A stretch of DNA of 64,000 bases from Prochlorococcus marinus. Its GTDB lineage: Bacteria > Cyanobacteriota > Cyanobacteriia > PCC-6307 > Cyanobiaceae. The position numbers and the translations under genes are program-made. The notes under the pieces were generated by a model. It was given only the letters and a program-made list of their open reading frames with translations. It was not told the DNA's origin and did not search any database. Shown in pieces: positions 38,130 to 47,032 of the stretch. The stretch is from positions 62,001 through 126,000 of the forward strand of contig NZ_CVSX01000041.1 of assembly GCF_001180305.1 (NCBI RefSeq), written 5' to 3'. How positions within the stretch are numbered: position 1 is the first letter of the stretch; each line of letters opens with the position of its first letter.

Positions 38130-38225
38130 ATGTCTTTACATGACCTAGAGCTTTTAATACTTTTGCTTTCACCAGGAATGATTTTGTCAATATTACTACT
38201 TATAACATTTGCTGAAGGAGGATAA
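38130..38225 (+). CDS. 31-residue single-helix membrane protein
   Basis: ATG to TAA, encoding MSLHDLELLILLLSPGMILS and a short tail ending FAEGG. One helix covers most of it. Size is like the smallest photosystem or b6f subunits, but the sequence matches none I know. It follows DUF3082 by 34 bases on the same strand and precedes pdhB. Its end, GAAGGAGG, could itself serve as a ribosome-binding site. Moderately supported. Confidence 0.5.
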   Translation: MSLHDLELLILLLSPGMILSILLLITFAEGG

Positions 38226-38274
38226 ATTAATCAAAGTGGTAGGATTATATATGTGATTAATTAGGTAATTAATT

Positions 38275-39258
38275 TTGGCTGGAACATTATTATTCAATGC
38301 TTTGAAAGAGGCAATTGATGAAGAAATGGCAAATGATGTAAATGTTTGCATTATGGGGGAAGATGTTGGTCAATATGGAGGATCTTATAAGGTTACTAAG
38401 GATTTATATGAAAAATATGGAGAATTAAGGGTCTTGGATACTCCAATTGCAGAGAATAGTTTTACGGGTATGGCTGTAGGCGCAGCAATGACTGGTTTAA
38501 GGCCAATAGTAGAAGGAATGAATATGGGTTTTTTGCTTTTAGCTTTTAATCAGATATCAAATAATATGGGTATGCTTAGATATACAAGTGGCGGAAATTA
38601 TAAGATACCAGCAGTAGTAAGAGGACCTGGAGGAGTTGGTCGTCAACTTGGTGCTGAACACAGTCAAAGACTTGAAGCATATTTTCATGCAGTTCCAGGT
38701 ATTAAGATTGTTGCATGTAGTACACCTACAAATGCTAAAGGTTTAATGAAAGCAGCTATAAGAGATGATAATCCTGTTTTATTTTTCGAACATGTTCTTC
38801 TATACAACTTATCTGAAGAATTACCTGAGGGTGACTATATTTGCGCATTAGATCAGGCTGACGTTGTAAAAGAAGGTAAAGATATTACTTTATTGACTTA
38901 TTCAAGAATGAGACATCACTGCCTAAAAGCTGTTGAAGAATTAGATAAAAAAGGAATAGATGTTGAGTTAATTGATTTAATAAGTTTAAAGCCATTTGAT
39001 ATGGAAACCATCTCAAAATCAATAAGAAAAACAAATAAAGTAATTGTTGTTGAAGAATGTATGAAGACTGGAGGTATTGGTTCAGAATTAATTGCCTTGA
39101 TAACAGAAGAGTGTTTCGATGATCTTGATGCAAGACCAATTAGATTATCTAGTCAGGATATTCCTACTCCTTATAATGGAAATCTTGAGAATTTGACAAT
39201 AATTCAACCACATCAAATAGTTGAAAAAGTTGAAGAATTAATCAGTGGGAGTATATAA
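38275..39258 (+). CDS. pdhB: Pyruvate dehydrogenase E1 beta subunit
   Basis: Thiamine-pyrophosphate-dependent decarboxylase half of the pyruvate dehydrogenase complex (327 residues, TTG start). Conserved [23 protein letters not shown] near residue 27, [16 protein letters not shown] near 53, and [15 protein letters not shown] near 115. It precedes secD by three bases, so they share a transcript, an arrangement that recurs in cyanobacteria. pdhA is elsewhere. Confidence 0.96.
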   Translation: MAGTLLFNALKEAIDEEMANDVNVCIMGEDVGQYGGSYKVTKDLYEKYGELRVLDTPIAENSFTGMAVGAAMTGLRPIVEGMNMGFLLLAFNQISNNMGMLRYTSGGNYKIPAVVRGPGGVGRQLGAEHSQRLEAYFHAVPGIKIVACSTPTNAKGLMKAAIRDDNPVLFFEHVLLYNLSEELPEGDYICALDQADVVKEGKDITLLTYSRMRHHCLKAVEELDKKGIDVELIDLISLKPFDMETISKSIRKTNKVIVVEECMKTGGIGSELIALITEECFDDLDARPIRLSSQDIPTPYNGNLENLTIIQPHQIVEKVEELISGSI

Positions 39259-39261
39259 GAA

Positions 39262-40731
39262 ATGAAAAGAAGGCAAGGTTGGCTTTTTTTTATTATATTT
39301 CTGCTTACTTTATCTGTTTATCTTTTAATAAATTATCCCTTACAGTTGGGATTGGATTTAAAAGGTGGTTCTCAACTTACACTTCAAATTATTAAAGAGG
39401 AAGGGAAGGTAACGAGGGATGAACTTGAAGCAGTTAATTCTGTTATAGATAAACGTGTTAACAATTTAGGGGTTTCCGAGTCAAACTTACAAACCCTAGG
39501 TAGTGATCAATTGATTTTAGAATTACCTGGAGAACAAAATCCATTAGTTGCTTCAAGGGTTTTAGGTAAGACTGCTTTATTAGAATTTAGAACTCAAAAA
39601 GAAGGAACATCTACAGATTTAAAAACCTTGCAATTTCAGAGATTGAGTATTAAAGAATTAATTAAACAATATTCTTCTGTAGAAAAAAGTCAATATGATG
39701 ATAATAATTTAAAAATTATTCAAGATGATCTTAAAAGAATAGAGCAAGAATTAAATTACTCTTCAACTAGTAATAATTTATATGGGAAGTTAATTGAAAT
39801 TAAAAAGTATGTTGACAAAGAAATTACTAATTTATTTATTAAAACAGATTTATCTGGTAAGGATCTTATTAACGCAGGAAGGAGACAAGAACAAACAAAT
39901 AGTAATTGGGAAGTTTTATTAACTTTTAGTAATTCAGGAGGTGAAAAGTTTGCAGATATTACAAAGTCAATTGCTGGAACTAATCGACTATTGGCTATCA
40001 TTTTAGATGGCGAATCAATAAGTGAAGCCAGTGTTGGCAATCAATTTTCTAATACTGGTATTACAGGTGGGTCAGCAACAATAAGCGGTAATTTTAATGC
40101 TGAAAATGCTAGAGAGTTAGAAGTTCAGCTTAAGGGAGGTTCATTGCCATTACCAATAGAAATAGTTGAAACTAATACCATAGGAGCTCTGTTGGGCTCC
40201 AATAATATTTTAAAAAGTCTTTATGCCGCTATTAGTGGATTAATTTTTGTGGGTATATTTATGATTTTTAATTATAGGATTTTAGGTTTTGTTTCGGTTA
40301 TATCTCTAGTTCTTTATGGTTTCTTTAACTTAGCCCTATATTCATTAATTCCTGTAACTTTGACTTTACCGGGAATATCTGGGCTTATACTAAGCATTGG
40401 TATGGCTGTTGATGCAAATATTTTAATATTTGAGAGAATTAGAGAAGAATTATATGATGGCAATACTCTTACAAGGTCTATTGATAGCGGTTTTCAAAGA
40501 GCTAATTCATCCATAGTTGATGGCCATATTACAACTCTTCTAAGTTGTTTTGTATTGTTTTTATTAGGAACAAATTTTGTAAAAGGTTTTGCGGCAACAT
40601 TAGGCATTGGAGTTTTAATAAGCTTGTTTACCTCATTAAATTGTTCTAAAACTATTTTGCGTTTTTTTACAACATATCAATCTTTAAGACAAAAAAATCT
40701 CTATCTTCCAAGGAGTAATTTTTCAAATTAA
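39262..40731 (+). CDS. secD: Protein-export membrane protein SecD
   Basis: Sec accessory subunit pulling translocated chains with the proton gradient (489 residues). A first helix (FFIIFLLTLSVYLLI), the signature LGLDLKGGSQLTL near residue 30, a large periplasmic domain and five C-terminal helices with GMAVDANILIFERIREE. Followed by secF after 22 bases. Confidence 0.96.
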   Translation: MKRRQGWLFFIIFLLTLSVYLLINYPLQLGLDLKGGSQLTLQIIKEEGKVTRDELEAVNSVIDKRVNNLGVSESNLQTLGSDQLILELPGEQNPLVASRVLGKTALLEFRTQKEGTSTDLKTLQFQRLSIKELIKQYSSVEKSQYDDNNLKIIQDDLKRIEQELNYSSTSNNLYGKLIEIKKYVDKEITNLFIKTDLSGKDLINAGRRQEQTNSNWEVLLTFSNSGGEKFADITKSIAGTNRLLAIILDGESISEASVGNQFSNTGITGGSATISGNFNAENARELEVQLKGGSLPLPIEIVETNTIGALLGSNNILKSLYAAISGLIFVGIFMIFNYRILGFVSVISLVLYGFFNLALYSLIPVTLTLPGISGLILSIGMAVDANILIFERIREELYDGNTLTRSIDSGFQRANSSIVDGHITTLLSCFVLFLLGTNFVKGFAATLGIGVLISLFTSLNCSKTILRFFTTYQSLRQKNLYLPRSNFSN

Positions 40732-40753
40732 ATTCATTATTTCTAATTTTCTC

Positions 40754-41668
40754 ATGAAATACAATCTCGAATTAATAAAAAATAAAAGAAAGATAATTGG
40801 TTTCTCATCTGTTCTTTTATTTTTGAGTCTTTTAGGAATTTTATATTCTACTTTTTATACTTCTTATAAGAAACCTATAAATTTAGGGATGGATTTTGTG
40901 GGAGGAAATGAAATAAGAATAGAGAGAGTCTGTGAAGAAGAATGTTCTAATTTTTCACCTGATTCAGTAATAAATAAGTTAAAAGAGATCTCTAAAAATA
41001 AAAATGTTTTAAATAATATTAAATTACAATTCCAAAATAATAATAAATTAATTTCTATCAGAACCTCTTATTTGAGTATCGAAGAATCAAATAATCTTAT
41101 AAATAATCTTGATAATATTGTTGGGCCTCTAAATTATGCGAGTAAGGATTCAAGATTAATAGGACCAAAGCTTGGAAAAAGATTACTTACTAATTGCGTT
41201 ACTTCATTGTTAGTTTCTTTATTTGCAATATCTTTATATATAACAATTAGATTTGATAAAAAATATGCATTATTTGCTCTATTAGCTTTATTCCATGATT
41301 TAGTAATTGTTTTCGGTATATTTTCCTGGTTAGGAATTATATTATCCGTCGAAGTAAATAGTTTATTTGCTGTGTCATTGTTAACCATTGCTGGTTATTC
41401 TGTAAATGATACCGTTGTTATATTTGATAGAATTCGTGAGAATTTAAAATCAAAGAAAGAAGGTTATAACGAAGCCATTCAGTTATCAGTTAACGAATCA
41501 TTTAGGAGAACAACGTTTACCAGTATTACAACTCTTTTCCCTTTATTAAGCATAATTTTGTTTGGAACTTACTCACTATTTTGGTTTTCTTTGGCCTTAT
41601 CTTTAGGAATTATAGTTGGAAGTTATTCAAGTATTTTATTAGCTCCATCTTTGTTGCTGAAAGATTGA
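40754..41668 (+). CDS. secF: Protein-export membrane protein SecF
   Basis: Partner of SecD in the Sec machinery (304 residues). First helix, then LGMDFVGGNEIRIE near residue 45, and after a short periplasmic domain the helices with SVNDTVVIFDRIREN near 220 and FRRTTFTSITTLFPLLSI. Intact. A small hydrophobic ORF follows after 18 bases. Confidence 0.96.
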   Translation: MKYNLELIKNKRKIIGFSSVLLFLSLLGILYSTFYTSYKKPINLGMDFVGGNEIRIERVCEEECSNFSPDSVINKLKEISKNKNVLNNIKLQFQNNNKLISIRTSYLSIEESNNLINNLDNIVGPLNYASKDSRLIGPKLGKRLLTNCVTSLLVSLFAISLYITIRFDKKYALFALLALFHDLVIVFGIFSWLGIILSVEVNSLFAVSLLTIAGYSVNDTVVIFDRIRENLKSKKEGYNEAIQLSVNESFRRTTFTSITTLFPLLSIILFGTYSLFWFSLALSLGIIVGSYSSILLAPSLLLKD

Positions 41669-41686
41669 AAAGAACTTTTTAATTTT

Positions 41687-41869
41687 ATGAAATTAAATTA
41701 CTATTTGATAATTTTATTTTCTTTAGTTTTAATAGATCTTTCTACTGAATTAAGAATATTATTTGATCATTTTACTTTTAATTCATTATATTTTGCTATT
41801 GGTAAACATCCCTTAGCATTCTTTATACTTTTTTCATATCCATATTTATATAAAAAATTAATAAAATAG
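41687..41869 (+). CDS. Small two-helix membrane protein downstream of secF
   Basis: Sixty residues with two hydrophobic segments (YYLIILFSLVLIDL and HPLAFFILFSYPYLY) and a basic C-terminus KKLIK. Place and strand suggest that it is co-transcribed with secDF. I recognise no family. Converges with the AI-2E-type gene, stops three bases apart. Confidence 0.55.
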   Translation: MKLNYYLIILFSLVLIDLSTELRILFDHFTFNSLYFAIGKHPLAFFILFSYPYLYKKLIK

Positions 41870-41872
41870 TTT

Positions 41873-42916
41873 TTAAATATCTTTTAATGATTCTTTGATT
41901 ATAACCTGTATTACTAAAGCTAATGGAAGAGATAGTATTAAGCCTAATGGACCAAAAATAAAGGTGAATCCAAATTGTGAAATTAATGTTATGCCAGGAA
42001 GTAAGTTTGCTTTTTTCTTCATTATAGATGGCATTATAATATAGCTTTCAATATTTTGAATGATTACATATGCTCCTAATACGGCAAGTGGCTTCCAAAA
42101 ATTATCTAGTAGTGCAATTGAGATAGGAAATATACCACTTATAACTGGACCTATATTTGGAATTACATTAAGAACCATTGCTATTAAGGCATTTGAGACA
42201 ACATATTTGACATCTAATATAGATAAAACAATTAATGATAATAAACCTACTGATAATGAGCTTATGACCATAGAAAAGGTCCAATTTGCTAAAGCAATAT
42301 TGCATTTTTCCAGAATATTTCTAAATTTGTTGCGGTAATTTTTTGGTATTAATAGAAGTATATTTTCTTTATATTGTTTTGGTTCAATAGAAATCATCAA
42401 ACTAACAGCTAATACAAAAATTAATTTCAAAAGACCTGAACCTAGATTTCCCGCTATATTTATTAAATTCTTAAAGCTTTCTTGAATAGCTTTTGCAATA
42501 GTTGAGACATCTGGAATGGTAACTACATTATTTATAAGATTAAATATGTCTATAACGTTTTCTGATTTTTCGCCATAAAACAAGTTATTCAGTTTGTTTA
42601 GATTTGTATTAATCAAAATATTTATTTTTGATAAACCATTTGGAATATCAATTAGTATTTCATTGAATTCTTTTATGAACGGAGGCAATACAAGAATAAA
42701 GATAGTAAATATTATTACAGATATAACTGTTAATACAAGAAATAATGAAAGTGATCGAGGAATTTTCAACCCCTTTTGCATTTGATTACATAAATTACAT
42801 ACAATATTTGAAATTACTAAAGAACAAATAATTAGAAGTAGAAAATCCCTTAAAGTCCAAATTATTATAGAAGTGATAAATATTACTACTAACTTGAAAT
42901 ATGATGAACTACTCAA
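41873..42916 (-). CDS. AI-2E (PerM/YhhT) family membrane transporter
   Basis: A 347-residue protein with about seven helices: an N-terminal pair, a central amphipathic region and the family C-terminus NVIPNIGPVISGIFPI followed by IQNIESYIIMPSIM and GPLGLILSLPLAL. The family name comes from a proposed autoinducer-2 exporter; many members are Na+/H+ antiporters or of unknown function, so substrate is unknown. It lies 12 bases after psb28 on the minus strand. Confidence 0.88.
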   Translation of the reverse strand: MSSSSYFKLVVIFITSIIIWTLRDFLLLIICSLVISNIVCNLCNQMQKGLKIPRSLSLFLVLTVISVIIFTIFILVLPPFIKEFNEILIDIPNGLSKINILINTNLNKLNNLFYGEKSENVIDIFNLINNVVTIPDVSTIAKAIQESFKNLINIAGNLGSGLLKLIFVLAVSLMISIEPKQYKENILLLIPKNYRNKFRNILEKCNIALANWTFSMVISSLSVGLLSLIVLSILDVKYVVSNALIAMVLNVIPNIGPVISGIFPISIALLDNFWKPLAVLGAYVIIQNIESYIIMPSIMKKKANLLPGITLISQFGFTFIFGPLGLILSLPLALVIQVIIKESLKDI

Positions 42917-42928
42917 TTTTCGAATATT

Positions 42929-43282
42929 CTAGTTCTTTTCAGAATATCCTAATCCATTTGATTTGGCATAACTATTTGCAAATCTCATAAATCTGTCAAA
43001 GTCTGATGTGTTCTTCCAAATATAAACTGCTTCTAAAAATATTGGTTCTCCATCAACAAACTTCACTTTAACTTCCCTAGTTAGTATTACGCCTTCGGAA
43101 TCAATCATACGCATACCAGTGATTTCTCCATCTGTAATTGAAGATAATGCCTGAGGTTTTTCGAACAAAAATAATGCTTGACCGGTAGTACCATCTTTAC
43201 TTCTAGTCAGTCTTATTTCAGGCACTACTGGCTCATCAGTTCCCTCATAAAATTGTATTTTTGCAGTTTTATTTGCTGTCAT
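42929..43282 (-). CDS. psb28: Photosystem II assembly factor Psb28
   Basis: Soluble factor that binds the CP47-containing assembly intermediate of photosystem II (117 residues). [33 protein letters not shown]-type opening is split here by my length limit but fully present; [20 protein letters not shown] and [14 protein letters not shown] follow. No signal peptide; stromal/cytoplasmic side. Intact. Confidence 0.96.
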   Translation of the reverse strand: MTANKTAKIQFYEGTDEPVVPEIRLTRSKDGTTGQALFLFEKPQALSSITDGEITGMRMIDSEGVILTREVKVKFVDGEPIFLEAVYIWKNTSDFDRFMRFANSYAKSNGLGYSEKN

Positions 43283-43342
43283 AATATTCGGTTAATAATT
43301 TTTTATCTTAGGAAATATTTTTCACATTCGTTTGTAATTATT

Positions 43343-44383
43343 TTATAAAACATTATTTATTAACTCTAGAATCCTTTCATCATATTTTTTATCGGTTAAA
43401 TCCAATAACTTTATATTTGTTTTGCCAACCTTTTCATATTCATAACACTTATCGTAATAATCTAGTACTGATTTGCAAACTACATCCCATTTCTCATTAT
43501 TTATTGATTCTAAAGCTATTTTTGTTCTTTGCGGACCTAATCTTTTTCTTATCCTTAATACAGATTCTTGGAGTTCCTCTTTCTTAAAAACACTATAAGT
43601 ATCTATTAACTCATCTAATCTGTTAGATTCGCTTCTTAAAATTTCGATTCTCCTAGAATATTTCATCTGATTGAAGAATTCATGAGGAATTTTACATTTA
43701 CCTATATTTGCACTTTCAGCTTCTACAAAAATATTATTAGAAAGTTTAAAAGAGTTTAATTTTTCAGCAATTATATTTTCAAATTGTTCATTTGAAGGTT
43801 GTTCTTTCATTCCTAATCCTCCAAATGTACTTCCTCTATGACAAGCAAATCCTTCAAGATCAATTGTTTGATATTTATATTTCTCTAGTAATGATAATAA
43901 TCTTGTTTTCCCTGTTCCTGTTTTTCCTCCAATAACTACTAGATTTAACTTTTTTGAGAAATTATCCAATACCCATCTTCTATATATTTTGTATCCACCA
44001 TTAAGTGTTATTGGATTTAATTTAAATTTTTCTAATAGCCAAGCAATGCTTTGTGAACGCATTCCTCCTCTAGAGCAATATATTCTGATAAAAAATTTAT
44101 TATTTTTATTAGTAATATTTTTATAAGAATCAATACTCATGAATAAATTATCAAGAATTAATTCCATGTTTTTTTCAAAAAACTTTAATCCCTCTATGAC
44201 TGCTTTTTTTCTTCCTTCTTTTTTATAAATCGTGCCAATTATAGCTCTCTCATCATTATCAAATAATGGAATGTTAATAGAATTAGGCAGGTGTCCTTTA
44301 TAATATTCACTCGGGCTTCTAACATCTATAAGTGGTCCTTTAAAACTTCTAAATTTCTCTAGTTCTTTTCTTTTGGAATACAT
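43343..44383 (-). CDS. mnmH: tRNA 2-selenouridine synthase (MnmH/SelU)
   Basis: Rhodanese-P-loop fusion that modifies 2-thiouridine at tRNA position 34, by geranylation and then selenation (346 residues). The N-terminal rhodanese has LIDVRSPSEYYKGHLPNSINIP and active Cys in YCSRGGMRSQS near residue 98; the C-terminal half has Walker A GGKTGTGKTRLL near 150 and FVEAESANIGK. Whether selenium is used here depends on selD, which is not in the window. Confidence 0.93.
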   Translation of the reverse strand: MYSKRKELEKFRSFKGPLIDVRSPSEYYKGHLPNSINIPLFDNDERAIIGTIYKKEGRKKAVIEGLKFFEKNMELILDNLFMSIDSYKNITNKNNKFFIRIYCSRGGMRSQSIAWLLEKFKLNPITLNGGYKIYRRWVLDNFSKKLNLVVIGGKTGTGKTRLLSLLEKYKYQTIDLEGFACHRGSTFGGLGMKEQPSNEQFENIIAEKLNSFKLSNNIFVEAESANIGKCKIPHEFFNQMKYSRRIEILRSESNRLDELIDTYSVFKKEELQESVLRIRKRLGPQRTKIALESINNEKWDVVCKSVLDYYDKCYEYEKVGKTNIKLLDLTDKKYDERILELINNVL

Positions 44384-44418
44384 GGAAAGTTTTTATTTTT
44401 TTAGATTGATTTTTTAAA

Positions 44419-45138
44419 ATGAATAACAAAGAACAAGATAACTATAGTAATGCTACATTAGATCTGATAAAAAAATTTGTAGATTCTAATCAAAGAAAAA
44501 GATTAAATTCATTAACTCAAATAGAATCTGAAGTCGAAAATATTTTTAATCTTGGCTCGTCACTGTTTGATATCTTTGATAGTGATGGAGATGACTGGGC
44601 TGCTGGTTGGATATTGCAAGTTTTAAAAAAATATAAACCTGAATTCTTTGAAAACTCTAAATTCAATAATTGGTTTAATACATATTCAGATATTGATATT
44701 TATTATAATGATTTACAATTGATGTTGGTTGAGCAAAAATTTGAAGAAGCAGATAGATTAACAAGCTCATACCTGCGAAAGTTAGCTGGAAAATTAGCTG
44801 AAAAACGTGGATATGTTTTTTATAGTGAAGTTAAGAATATGTCAGGTAAAGATCTAGAGACAATAGATAGATTATGGACTATTTATTCTACTGGTAGATT
44901 TGGATTCTCAATTCAAGCAAAGATATTAAAATCAGTAGGTAAAAAATATGAATTAATGTGGCCGAAAATAGGTTGGAAAAAAGAGGGCTTATGGACTAGA
45001 TATCCTGGATCATTTTGCTGGTCATTGGATGCTCCTGATGGACATATGCCTTTAATAAATCAACTAAGAGGAGTAAGACTTCTGGACTCCATCCTACGCC
45101 ATCCTGCAATTGCAAAGAGACATAATAATATTCTTTAA
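44419..45138 (+). CDS. gun4: GUN4-domain tetrapyrrole regulator
   Basis: Binds protoporphyrin/Mg-protoporphyrin and stimulates Mg-chelatase for chlorophyll synthesis (239 residues). The N-terminal helical domain is present; the GUN4 core covers about residues 95-225, with DLQLMLVEQKFEEADRLTS, IDRLWTIYSTGRFGFSIQ, and WKKEGLWTRYPGSFCWSLDAP. Divergent from mnmH. Intact. Confidence 0.93.
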   Translation: MNNKEQDNYSNATLDLIKKFVDSNQRKRLNSLTQIESEVENIFNLGSSLFDIFDSDGDDWAAGWILQVLKKYKPEFFENSKFNNWFNTYSDIDIYYNDLQLMLVEQKFEEADRLTSSYLRKLAGKLAEKRGYVFYSEVKNMSGKDLETIDRLWTIYSTGRFGFSIQAKILKSVGKKYELMWPKIGWKKEGLWTRYPGSFCWSLDAPDGHMPLINQLRGVRLLDSILRHPAIAKRHNNIL

Positions 45139-45186
45139 ATTGAGGTATTTAATAAGTTAAAATTTAGAAAGTATCAAAATATTATT

Positions 45187-45621
45187 ATGTCCTTATTTCG
45201 GGGCAAAAATATTTTAAAAAAATTTTTTAAGAGACCAAAGATTAACTGGTCAAACTACGAATTCGAATCATCATTACAGTTAAATGAATTTGTCGATCAA
45301 TTATTAGAACCTATAAAAAACTCTCAATCGAGCTATCTTATAAAACTTGGTTTACATGAGGCTCTTGTTAACGCAGTAAAACATGGCAATAAATTAGATC
45401 CTAAAAAAAATATTAGAGTAAGAAGAATAATTACTCCTAATTGGTGTGTTTGGCAAATTCAAGATCAGGGTAGTGGTTTAGAAATAATAAAAAGAAAATA
45501 CAAATTACCAGACAAAATAAGCAGTGTAAATGGCCGTGGCCTATATATCATTAATGAATGTTTTGATGATATTAGATGGAGTAGTAAAGGTAATAGGCTT
45601 CAGTTGGCTTTAAAAAGGTGA
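45187..45621 (+). CDS. RsbW-like anti-sigma factor serine kinase
   Basis: GHKL-fold ATPase of the SpoIIAB/RsbW group (144 residues), expected to hold a sigma factor and phosphorylate a STAS antagonist. N box HEALVNAVKHGNK near residue 58, G1 QDQGSGLE near 95 and G2 NGRGLYIINE near 117 are present. The natural partner in this window is the STAS protein at 20842. Overlaps the opposite-strand gene at 45600 by 22 bases. Confidence 0.88.
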   Translation: MSLFRGKNILKKFFKRPKINWSNYEFESSLQLNEFVDQLLEPIKNSQSSYLIKLGLHEALVNAVKHGNKLDPKKNIRVRRIITPNWCVWQIQDQGSGLEIIKRKYKLPDKISSVNGRGLYIINECFDDIRWSSKGNRLQLALKR

Positions 45622-45863
45622 TTTTTACTAGGGCAAGGTCGATCTACGTTAATTTCTTTTAACCATTTAATACTTTCTTCTATATACTCGATAGTTTCCT
45701 TTTCATTACAAGAGATAATTAAATGGCACAATCCTGCAGAAATAAGTTCTGCAGATCGTTTATATTTATTGCCTTTATCTTTATGCCATTTAGTATGATC
45801 AATCTTTAATTTGTTATTAAGACTTTGAGCAAGCTTAATAGTATCTTTATCCCAGTAGGTCAT
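45600..45863 (-). CDS. Conserved small cytoplasmic protein, function unknown
   Basis: An 87-residue polar protein (MTYWDKDTIKLAQSLNNKL). Three cysteines, AGLCHLIISCNEKETIEY and DRPCPSKNHLF, could bind metal, and the helical pattern suggests a small bundle. I recognise no domain firmly. It is the second gene of the minus strand after the methyltransferase? No: it lies upstream of it, 12 bases away, so the two are likely co-transcribed. Confidence 0.65.
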   Translation of the reverse strand: MTYWDKDTIKLAQSLNNKLKIDHTKWHKDKGNKYKRSAELISAGLCHLIISCNEKETIEYIEESIKWLKEINVDRPCPSKNHLFKAN

Positions 45864-45875
45864 AGAAGTTTTTGT

Positions 45876-46931
45876 TTACTTTACAGCAGACCATACTTTG
45901 GTCATAAAAAATGAATTTGATTTTACATCTTTAAACCCTACTTCCTCTATTTTAGAATCTATATCCTCTTTTATGTAATCACAATAAAAAGGCTCATGAA
46001 AAGATTTATAGAAGCTTTCCATTACTGATGTAAAGTCAGGTGAATCACTTATTTGAATTGAATCAGCTAATACTAATATTCCACCAGGTTCAAGAACTCG
46101 AAAAAATTCATTTAATACTTTAGCTCTAATTGTTCTAGGTAATTCATGAAATAAGTAAACACAAGAAATGCATTGAAAACTATCATTTTCAAAAGGTAAT
46201 TCTTCAGCATTACCTTTTATTAACTGAATTAAATCTCCATCTAAATCAGAAATATATCTACTTGCTTCCTTTAAATATGAATCAGATAGGTCAAGTCCTG
46301 TAATTTTTTCTTTAGGAAATGCGGCTCTTAGTTGTTTTAATGTTCTTCCTGATCCTGTAGCAACATCAAGAATCTTTATAGAACTTTTTTTTCTATTGCT
46401 AAAAATTTCAAGTCCTTCTTTTATCGGCTTAATTATTCTTCTCCTCATTGAGTCAGCACTTCCATTGAAAAGTATCTCTACTTGTAGGTCATAAATGCTT
46501 GCTGAAAAATCTGATAAATAACCATCTGTTTGATGATGAAAATTTCTCAAGTAATATTGAGGATAATTATCTTTATCAATTGATTTTGGAAGATCATCAA
46601 AATTTTGTTTTCTGCGTCTATCCCATGTATTAGGCATATCGAGCCAAATTTTAGGATATTGAGTTAGATATCTAAGCCATGGCTCGTCAAATAATAATTT
46701 TTTTGGATAAATATTTTTTTCTGCATCATTCCAATCTTCTTCTCTTAAAATATCCATTGAGTTTTGTATTTGTATTAGAAGATCCTTATCTATATCAAAA
46801 TTTTCAAGCTTCGCATCGGGAAGAATAAAATTCATTAATCTTGAACTGATCTGCTTATGAGCAAAACCTGCAATGCTTTTACTTTGCTGTAGAGTTTTAT
46901 ATGCAATTTTTGAAATAGATTCCCTAGCCAT
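45876..46931 (-). CDS. SAM-dependent methyltransferase
   Basis: Class I methyltransferase (351 residues). Motif I ILDVATGSGRTLKQLR lies near residue 192; GNAEELPFENDSFQCISCVYLFHELP and FRVLEPGGILVLADSI follow, resembling UbiE/MenG-type enzymes. A 180-residue N-terminal region (WLRYLTQYPKIWLDMPNTWDRR) is typical of a plant/cyanobacterial subgroup. Substrate unknown; a quinone or lipid is possible. It ends about 100 bases from the glnA end, but is transcribed from the same strand, downstream of the glnA terminator. Confidence 0.85.
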   Translation of the reverse strand: MARESISKIAYKTLQQSKSIAGFAHKQISSRLMNFILPDAKLENFDIDKDLLIQIQNSMDILREEDWNDAEKNIYPKKLLFDEPWLRYLTQYPKIWLDMPNTWDRRRKQNFDDLPKSIDKDNYPQYYLRNFHHQTDGYLSDFSASIYDLQVEILFNGSADSMRRRIIKPIKEGLEIFSNRKKSSIKILDVATGSGRTLKQLRAAFPKEKITGLDLSDSYLKEASRYISDLDGDLIQLIKGNAEELPFENDSFQCISCVYLFHELPRTIRAKVLNEFFRVLEPGGILVLADSIQISDSPDFTSVMESFYKSFHEPFYCDYIKEDIDSKIEEVGFKDVKSNSFFMTKVWSAVK

Positions 46932-46960
46932 TTTTCAATTTATATATATATATTCCAACA

Positions 46961-47008
46961 AAAAAAAAATCAATTTGAGAATATTTTGTGATATTTCTCA
47001 AATTGATT
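46961..47008 (-). terminator. Intrinsic terminator of glnA
   Basis: A perfect 14-bp stem (AATCAATTTGAGAA at 46968-46981 with its complement at 46995-47008) surrounds a 13-base loop and is followed on the minus strand by about ten T residues. It lies 25 bases after the glnA stop. This is the best intrinsic terminator in the window and separates glnA from the methyltransferase gene. Confidence 0.88.
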
Positions 47009-47032
47009 AATTTAAACTTGTGTGTCTTTTAG

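Noticed and set aside
41873-42916. Autoinducer-2 exporter, implying quorum sensing
   Set aside because: The family name is historical; many members move ions and no luxS-type gene is in the window.
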